DNA of 38,329 nt. Origin: Bacteroidales bacterium (GTDB lineage: Bacteria > Bacteroidota > Bacteroidia > Bacteroidales > UBA932). Numbering within the stretch: position 1 is the first letter of the stretch; each line of letters opens with the position of its first letter. Shown one piece after another: positions 32,783 to 38,329 of the stretch. Below the pieces are notes generated by a model that was not told where the DNA came from, did no database searches, and saw only the letters and a list, made by a program, of their open reading frames with translations. Where the stretch lies: positions 1 through 38,329 of the forward strand of contig JAFUFP010000058.1 in assembly GCA_017469845.1 (NCBI GenBank). Direction: 5' to 3'. The position numbers and the translations under genes were made by a program.

Positions 32783-34180
32783 ATGAATAAGCCGGTAACG
32801 CTGTTTGTCAGAGCGGTTCTCCCTTTTCTCTGCCTCACACAGTGCACAACAGGACATCTGGACGGAGAATGGTACGGAATCCATCAAGGAGGACCGATAA
32901 CTGTATCTTTCAGTGACGGAAAGATATTCAAAATGGATTCAGAAGCGTCTTCCTCAATGATTCTGTCATCCGGATATACCATGGATGAGAACTCAGATCC
33001 GGCCAGAATAAGTTTCAGCGGTTCAGAAAGCGGTATGGCAGGAGAAGGGATCTTCAGGCAAGAGGGATCATCCCTTGAACTTCTCTGCATTTTCGGAGCT
33101 CCGGGCCAGATCGACGCTCCCAAGTCTTTCGATGAAGGGAAAATGAATCCCGCCGCCATGCATCTGTTCCTTTCAAGGGACAGAAGCGTCATTGACAAGG
33201 CATACAGGAAAGTTTCAGTCCCGCCTCAGGCCGCCTTGGCATTCGAGAGGAACCGCCGCCTCGGAAACGGAGTGAACCTCAACAGCACTTTCGACGGACT
33301 GTCCGGAGACCGTCCGGTGGACGACAACGTGCTTGAAATGATAGCCTCCGCAGGATTTGAAAGCGTCAGAATCCCCATCCGGTGGTCAGACCATTGCTCA
33401 AAGGAAGCCCCCTACACGATAGATCCTTCTTTCTACGGAAGGGTCGACAAAGTTGTTGACAAGTGCCTGTCGCTCGGGCTGGCGGTGTCGTTGGATCTCC
33501 ACTACTATCCAGTGATCTCATTCGCCGGGGCCGCCGACCTTCCTTTCGATGAGAACATCGACAGGTTCTACAGAATCTGGGAACAGCTGTCTTCCCATTA
33601 CAAGGAATACGGGGACAACCTGTACTTCGACCTTATGAACGAGCCGGGTCAGTCACTTGATCCCGACCTTTGGAACGGAATGGTTGCTAAAGCCCTCAAA
33701 ATCATCCGCAGGGATAATCCTGACCGCACCGTCATTGTCATGACTCCGAGTCTGGGACAACACTGGACAATCGGTCTTCTGGATTTCCCGGAAGACGACT
33801 GGAACATAATCGCGGAAGCGCATTACTATCTCCCGCACCTTTTCACCCACCAGGGCCTCGCATACGCCATGGCCGAGCACAGCCTCGGGATGAAATGGAC
33901 CGGAACTGCGGAAGAGAAGGCGGCGATAGATCATGACTTCCGGTACCTTTCGAAATGGAGCGAAATGACGGGCCGTCCGGTCAACATCGGAGAATACGGA
34001 GTCTGTTCCCTCGCTGACGAATCTTCCAGAGCGCAGTGGATAAGCTACCTCAGGGAAACAATCAGCCGTTACGGAATGAGTTCACACATTTGGGCGTTGT
34101 ACCGTGACACGTTCCAGATATATGACGAGGGTCAAGGGGAATGGAATCCCGGGATTCTTCACTCCATCATCGGAGACTGA
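32783..34180 (+). CDS. GH5-family glycoside hydrolase lipoprotein with N-terminal module (465 aa)
   Basis: Signal MNKPVTLFVRAVLPFLCLTQC with lipobox LTQC (Cys21). Residues about 25-132 form a beta-rich module (HLDGEWYGIHQGGPITVSFSDGK ... GEGIFRQEGSSLELLCIFG ... HLFLSRD) that reads like a lipocalin-type barrel. Residues about 160-462 are a GH5 (cellulase-fold) TIM barrel: acid/base Glu287 in FDLMNEPGQ, nucleophile Glu404 in NIGEYGV, plus RIPIRW and LDLHYYP. GH5 enzymes include endoglucanases, xyloglucanases and mannanases; the subfamily cannot be fixed by eye. Likely surface-anchored. A 68-bp gap without a terminator separates it from the GH106-like gene, so the two are probably co-transcribed. 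Confidence 0.92.
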   Translation: MNKPVTLFVRAVLPFLCLTQCTTGHLDGEWYGIHQGGPITVSFSDGKIFKMDSEASSSMILSSGYTMDENSDPARISFSGSESGMAGEGIFRQEGSSLELLCIFGAPGQIDAPKSFDEGKMNPAAMHLFLSRDRSVIDKAYRKVSVPPQAALAFERNRRLGNGVNLNSTFDGLSGDRPVDDNVLEMIASAGFESVRIPIRWSDHCSKEAPYTIDPSFYGRVDKVVDKCLSLGLAVSLDLHYYPVISFAGAADLPFDENIDRFYRIWEQLSSHYKEYGDNLYFDLMNEPGQSLDPDLWNGMVAKALKIIRRDNPDRTVIVMTPSLGQHWTIGLLDFPEDDWNIIAEAHYYLPHLFTHQGLAYAMAEHSLGMKWTGTAEEKAAIDHDFRYLSKWSEMTGRPVNIGEYGVCSLADESSRAQWISYLRETISRYGMSSHIWALYRDTFQIYDEGQGEWNPGILHSIIGD

Positions 34181-34248
34181 TCCACTTCGTTCATCGTCAT
34201 GCATAAACTGTAAATCCAACCACCTGCAGAAACAAACATCTGACAAAA

Positions 34249-37038
34249 ATGAGAAGATTTATTCTGTCAATCACCCTCTCAGCCTTGTGCTTCGGAACGG
34301 CTTCAGCCCAGGATGAGCATTCCGACCTTTCGGGATGGCTGACCGGGCCCACCTTCAATGTCAAAGATTTCCGGAATCCGGACATACGCTACGCCCCTTT
34401 CACCAGATGGTGGTGGCCAGGGAATGACGTTTCCCCCGAAGAACTCAGAAGGGAACTCAGGTTGTTCGCCGACAGCCACATCGGCGGAGTGGAAATCCAG
34501 CCGTTCGCGCTTGTAATCCCCATGGATATGGCCCGCGCCGCCCAAGTGATGAGTTTCGATACGGATTCGTACTACGACAACTTGGACGCCGTGATGCAGG
34601 AAGCCATGAAACTCGGACTCACAGTAGACCTCACCCACGGAAGCGGTTGGCCCGCTTCCAGTTCAATCGTGACCGAAGACAAGGAAAACAGATCCCTACA
34701 ATTCGGAATGACTGACATTCCGACAGAGGGAGGCAAGGTAAGACTTCCCCGCTCAGAAAGGCAGGACAGCCGATATTCAACCCTCGTCGGAATCCTCTCA
34801 GCCCAGGTTGAAGAAGGGGAAGGCCCCAGGAAGATAAGCGATGTCAAGGACATATCATCATTGATGGATCCCACGGACAGCACCGTCACCTTCAAAGCGG
34901 GGACCAGTGGAAAGATGATAGCACTTTGGTCCGTGCCTTCGCAGGAAACCAACATGATCATAGCCAAAGCAGGCGCCGGAAACGTACTGGACCATTTCGA
35001 CAAGAAGACCGTTCAGCAAAGCTATGACTACTATTTCGGAGAAAGGACCGGCCTGGAGAAATACTACGGGAAGCCCTTCCGTTCCATCTTCAACGACAGT
35101 TACGAATTCAAGGTGGACAGGCATTTCACGGAAGATTTCCTGACCACCTTCAAACGCAGGAGGGGTTACGATGCCCTTCCCTATCTGCCCGCCAACATCT
35201 GGTACGGCTACAACAACATGTACGACAACGGCCACGCCTTTCCGGAGTTCACATTCTCGGACGAGGATTGGAGGCTGAGGTACGACTACGACATGACGGC
35301 AAGCGACCTCATCAGGGAACATCTGCTCAAAGGTTCCGCACAGTGGGCGGAGCCCAAAGGGCTTCTTCACCGCACCCAGGCGTACGGATTGCCGATGGAC
35401 TGGATGGGTGCCGCCGGGGACGCATCCATTCCTGAGACCGAATGCATGATGTTCGGAGGAGGAACCGAAGGGGCGCTCAAGATAGTGTCATCGGGAGCGA
35501 TGCTCTACAACCGTCCCCTCGTCACGGCGGAATCGGGAGTGCACTATGGCCGCGCGCTCATGGTCACGCCCCAGAAACTGCGCCTGACCGCCGACAAACT
35601 CCTTACCAGCGGAATAAACCAAATCATATGGCACGGCACCCCCTACAAGTACACTGCCGGCGGAGCCCCGTGGCAGCCTTTCTTCAACTCCCTGATGAGC
35701 ATAAACTTCTCATCCGACATCAATGAGGCCAACGTATTCTGGGACGCCATCACGCAGGTGAACGCCTATATCCAGAGAGCCCAGTACCTTATGCGTTGCG
35801 GGAAAGCGGAAGCGGACGTTCTGATATACTACCCTTTCCTTGAATACAGTTCGGCAGCGGCCAATCCCGAGGAAATCCTCGATTACGGCTATCTTCCCAA
35901 GACAGAGCCCCCGATGTCCATAGCAAGTGATGATGACAGCCCCAGCGGCATGTGGCTCAAAAAACTATGGCCCCTTGTCAACGAACTGACCGAAAGGGGC
36001 ATAACTTGGGCATGGGTAAACGACGAGTCCCTCCGTGAGATGAAAGCGGACAGAAGCGGTGACATCGTCATAAGGGGCAACCGCTACAAAGGGCTCATCC
36101 TTTTCGATCTTCCATACATTCCACTGGAGACGGCACGTCATCTGAAATCGCAGAAGAAGGCGAACATCCTTGCAATCGGTGAGGCCCCCTCCATCCAGCC
36201 TTCATTCAAAGACTACACCCGCAACGACGCCAGAACCGCCAGGATCATGAAGACCGTATTCGGAAGGAAGAATGTCCACACGAACGGCGGCAATTGGAAA
36301 ATAGCGACCCCCACCGGGACAGTTTCCGGAGGGGAAGGTCTACGCCTTGCCAGAAGGCGCCTCTCTGACGGCACCGTCATTCAGATGTACTGGAACTTCG
36401 AGGACAAGGTGAACAGTTCGACAATCTCCGTACGGAACGGATTCGCCTATTGGCTGGACGCCGAAAGCGGGACAGTCACGAAGGCTGAAAAAAGTCCAGA
36501 CGGTGAGATCAGCATGATTCTCGCTCCCTACACCAGCATCTTCCTTGTCTTGTCCGACACTCCCATCGAGGCATCTTCGGAGGCTATCCCCGCCGGAGAA
36601 GGACGGACGATAGCGACCCTTGCTTCCTGGGACATAACTTCCGGAAGAGCCCACATGGAGAACAGCGTCCTTTTCGATTGGAGGGACGAACCCTATTTCA
36701 AGGACAGCGGAGAAGAAGGCGTATACAAAACGGATTTCACCGTTGACGGGCTTCCCGGCCAAGGACACTTATGGCTTGACCTGGGGGATGTATACTACAC
36801 AGCGGACGTCACACTCAACGGACAGAGCCTCGGCATGAGGGTATTCAAACCTTTCAGGTTCGATGTGACCGGCATTCTTCGCGAAGGAGCCAACTCTTTG
36901 GAAATCAAAGTAGGGGTCACGGATTACAACGCCAAAGCGGCACTCGGAAGAAAGGGAGACACCAGATTCGCCACACTCCCTGGCGGGGGAAGCATGGCAA
37001 ACGGTCTCAGAGGCCCTGTGCGGATAATCGCCGAATGA
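34249..37038 (+). CDS. GH106-like glycoside hydrolase (probable alpha-L-rhamnosidase family, 929 aa)
   Basis: Signal peptide MRRFILSITLSALCFGTASAQ. The early motif PFTRWWWPGNDVSPEELRREL (about 45-65), followed by GGVEIQPFA, is characteristic of the large GH106/alpha-L-rhamnosidase-like proteins of Bacteroidetes; the central segments (FNDSYEFKVDRHFTEDFLTTFKRRRGYD, HRTQAYGLPMDWMGAAGDASIPETE, VTAESGVHYGR, NQIIWHGTPYKY) suit their catalytic barrel. Residues about 790-925 form a GH2-type galactose-binding jelly roll (GHLWLDLGDVYYTADVTLNGQSLG). Length is normal for the family. Activity could also be on another deoxy- or uronic-sugar, as the family is broad. Follows the GH5 gene by 68 bp and is convergent with the tannase-like gene. 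Confidence 0.75.
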   Translation: MRRFILSITLSALCFGTASAQDEHSDLSGWLTGPTFNVKDFRNPDIRYAPFTRWWWPGNDVSPEELRRELRLFADSHIGGVEIQPFALVIPMDMARAAQVMSFDTDSYYDNLDAVMQEAMKLGLTVDLTHGSGWPASSSIVTEDKENRSLQFGMTDIPTEGGKVRLPRSERQDSRYSTLVGILSAQVEEGEGPRKISDVKDISSLMDPTDSTVTFKAGTSGKMIALWSVPSQETNMIIAKAGAGNVLDHFDKKTVQQSYDYYFGERTGLEKYYGKPFRSIFNDSYEFKVDRHFTEDFLTTFKRRRGYDALPYLPANIWYGYNNMYDNGHAFPEFTFSDEDWRLRYDYDMTASDLIREHLLKGSAQWAEPKGLLHRTQAYGLPMDWMGAAGDASIPETECMMFGGGTEGALKIVSSGAMLYNRPLVTAESGVHYGRALMVTPQKLRLTADKLLTSGINQIIWHGTPYKYTAGGAPWQPFFNSLMSINFSSDINEANVFWDAITQVNAYIQRAQYLMRCGKAEADVLIYYPFLEYSSAAANPEEILDYGYLPKTEPPMSIASDDDSPSGMWLKKLWPLVNELTERGITWAWVNDESLREMKADRSGDIVIRGNRYKGLILFDLPYIPLETARHLKSQKKANILAIGEAPSIQPSFKDYTRNDARTARIMKTVFGRKNVHTNGGNWKIATPTGTVSGGEGLRLARRRLSDGTVIQMYWNFEDKVNSSTISVRNGFAYWLDAESGTVTKAEKSPDGEISMILAPYTSIFLVLSDTPIEASSEAIPAGEGRTIATLASWDITSGRAHMENSVLFDWRDEPYFKDSGEEGVYKTDFTVDGLPGQGHLWLDLGDVYYTADVTLNGQSLGMRVFKPFRFDVTGILREGANSLEIKVGVTDYNAKAALGRKGDTRFATLPGGGSMANGLRGPVRIIAE

Positions 37039-37099
37039 TGTCCTGCCCGGGTTGAAGGAGCATCGTAACTGATACCCGCACCCTTCATGGCTTGAAGGT

Positions 37100-38329
37100 C
37101 TACTTTCCGAGTACGCCTTTGAGCCATGAATATGCTTCGGGAACGTCATAATCCCCGCTGTGGGGCCTTAGCCACGCGAACCCCACATCCGAAGCCTTCA
37201 CCTTGTCTGAAGACATGACGGCGTTGAAAAGCGTGGCCTCGACGGCGAACGAAGCGTCCCTGTCATCCATTCCGTGGCGGACATACCAGAAGGGGGCGGT
37301 ATCGCTTTCCCCCTCGAGAATGTAGTCCATCGCGCAGGTCATTTTTATCTGGAGGGAAAGACGCTTCCCCTCATCGGTCGAAAGGAACTCTTTCCATGAA
37401 AGTCCGGTATCATCCTTCCCCACTCCGTTTTCCTTGCAGTCATTGTTCCACGAGTACTCGTTGAACGGACTGTACTCATCGTATTCGCTTCCGAAAAGGC
37501 TGTCCTCGTTCTGTCCGGCCGAATAGAGGCCCGAATTCGAGAAAGCCGGGGCGACCTTCAGAGTCGTATACTTCGCCAGGTAATAAAGGTGCTTGTCAAG
37601 ATCATAGGTGAAAGAACCGTCCTCACCGAAAGTGACCCAACCATTGCTGACCCTCCTCTGGGCGGCAGTCTGAGTACTTTGGGAACTTTGGGCGTTCTGG
37701 CCTTCGCGCATCTGGGGAGCACCCTGTCCCTGCGGCATTCCGCCTCCCATACGGGGAGCGCCGTTACCCTGGGGCCTTCCTCCTCCCGGAGCACCGCCGA
37801 AAAAGCCCCTCTGACGTATTTCCTGGGTGAGATCCTCCTTCATCTTGTCGATGCCGAACTCGACGATGCTCTTCGCGATTTCCTCCTTCATGAGTGCCGC
37901 TATGTGATCCCTGAGATTCGATGATGTGATGAGACCGCCGTCCTTGTCACGAAGGCCCAGACCGTCTATGTAATCGGCATAAAGTGCCGAGAGCTGCTCC
38001 GAAGCGGCCATGACGGTGCTTTCATCAGCGGAAGGGTAATTCATTTCTCCGGTAAGGTACATCACCTTCCTCGTATCATGGAAGAGCCACTCATAGGCGG
38101 CGCATCCGTGGCCCAAGTCCGTTATCGGGCAATATGCTATAACTCCGAAGACATTGTCCCCGTACCCCGGTTCCGAAGTGAAACTCCCGTCCGGATTGCG
38201 TCTTATTCCCGCAGCACCGATCTCATACAAAGAAGGGAAATAGTCCTCACTGTTTCCGCTGGCGGCGACGACGGTAGAAAGGGCGCCTCCACCGGAAGTA
38301 CCGGTAATGATGATCTTCTCGGTATCACC
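37100..38329 (-). CDS. Tannase-B-like alpha/beta-hydrolase, partial (last 410 codons; 5' end outside the window)
   Basis: The frame is open from the window edge: it begins GDTEKIIITGTSGGGALSTV, which holds the nucleophile Ser in GTSGGG (12th visible residue), and ends with RHGMDDRDASFAVEATLFNAV (acid Asp) and LRPHSGDYDVPEAYSWLKGVL (His). This order and the PHSGDYD motif match subtype-B tannases and related feruloyl or galloyl esterases. A Gly/Gln/Pro-rich stretch of about 50 residues (37655-37804) interrupts the lid domain. The TTG at 38230 is not the true start. Such enzymes hydrolyse phenolic esters, which would suit release of galloyl or hydroxycinnamoyl groups. The signal peptide and promoter cannot be seen. 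Confidence 0.8.
   Translation of the reverse strand, partial: GDTEKIIITGTSGGGALSTVVAASGNSEDYFPSLYEIGAAGIRRNPDGSFTSEPGYGDNVFGVIAYCPITDLGHGCAAYEWLFHDTRKVMYLTGEMNYPSADESTVMAASEQLSALYADYIDGLGLRDKDGGLITSSNLRDHIAALMKEEIAKSIVEFGIDKMKEDLTQEIRQRGFFGGAPGGGRPQGNGAPRMGGGMPQGQGAPQMREGQNAQSSQSTQTAAQRRVSNGWVTFGEDGSFTYDLDKHLYYLAKYTTLKVAPAFSNSGLYSAGQNEDSLFGSEYDEYSPFNEYSWNNDCKENGVGKDDTGLSWKEFLSTDEGKRLSLQIKMTCAMDYILEGESDTAPFWYVRHGMDDRDASFAVEATLFNAVMSSDKVKASDVGFAWLRPHSGDYDVPEAYSWLKGVLGK

Overview
The window looks like a chromosomal segment from a member of the order Bacteroidales, probably a fibre-degrading gut or rumen lineage. The evidence is a SusC/SusD pair, a hybrid two-component system (HTCS) regulator, many lipoproteins with a short signal peptide ending in Cys, promoters with the Bacteroidetes -7 element TAnnTTTG, and a lack of Shine-Dalgarno sites. 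I cannot name the genus from the sequence alone.

Layout. (1) 71-5823, minus strand: a type-B carboxylesterase lipoprotein, an OprO/P-like porin, and a three-gene unit (lipoprotein nitroreductase, xylose-isomerase-like TIM-barrel lipoprotein, Gfo/Idh/MocA oxidoreductase). (2) 5824-13886, minus strand: the core polysaccharide utilization locus (PUL) operon susC-susD-GH35-carboxylesterase, closed by a clear intrinsic terminator at 5773-5799. (3) 14148-18065, plus strand: the divergent HTCS sensor/regulator. (4) 18223-22542, minus strand: two more type-B carboxylesterases and an alpha/beta hydrolase. (5) 22835-25676: a DUF6440-like small protein, a GH10 xylanase fused to a CE1 esterase, and the broken C-terminus of a GH3 glycosidase. 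(6) 25875-31515: mostly non-PUL genes: an acyltransferase, a tandem NTF2-like lipoprotein, an endonuclease/exonuclease/phosphatase-family protein, purN, and an ABC ATPase with a small membrane partner. (7) 31677-32560: tRNA-Arg(CCG) with a decayed direct-repeat copy of its 3' half about 0.8 kb away, bracketing a STAS-like gene and a truncated GHKL-type ATPase; this looks like the scar of an integrated element. (8) 32783-38329: a GH5 enzyme, a GH106-like glycosidase and the C-terminal part of a tannase-B-like esterase running off the right edge.

How the parts fit. The locus is unusually rich in esterases: four type-B carboxylesterases, one separate alpha/beta hydrolase, one CE1 domain fused to a xylanase and one tannase-like enzyme, alongside GH10, GH5, GH35, GH106-like and formerly GH3 glycosidases. 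The simplest reading (inference) is a system for a heavily esterified plant cell-wall polysaccharide, such as acetylated or hydroxycinnamoylated xylan or another hemicellulose. Esterases strip acyl or phenolic groups, glycosidases cut the chain, and SusC/D imports the products.

The most interesting signal is regulatory. A half-site AGTTTTGC lies at a fixed distance (47, 47 and 46 bp) from the -7-like element upstream of susC, of the esterase at 71-1681 and of the esterase at 20932-22542, always in the same orientation. Upstream of susC it is followed by a perfect 22-bp palindrome. This suggests the divergent HTCS controls a regulon of three transcription units spread over about 21 kb.
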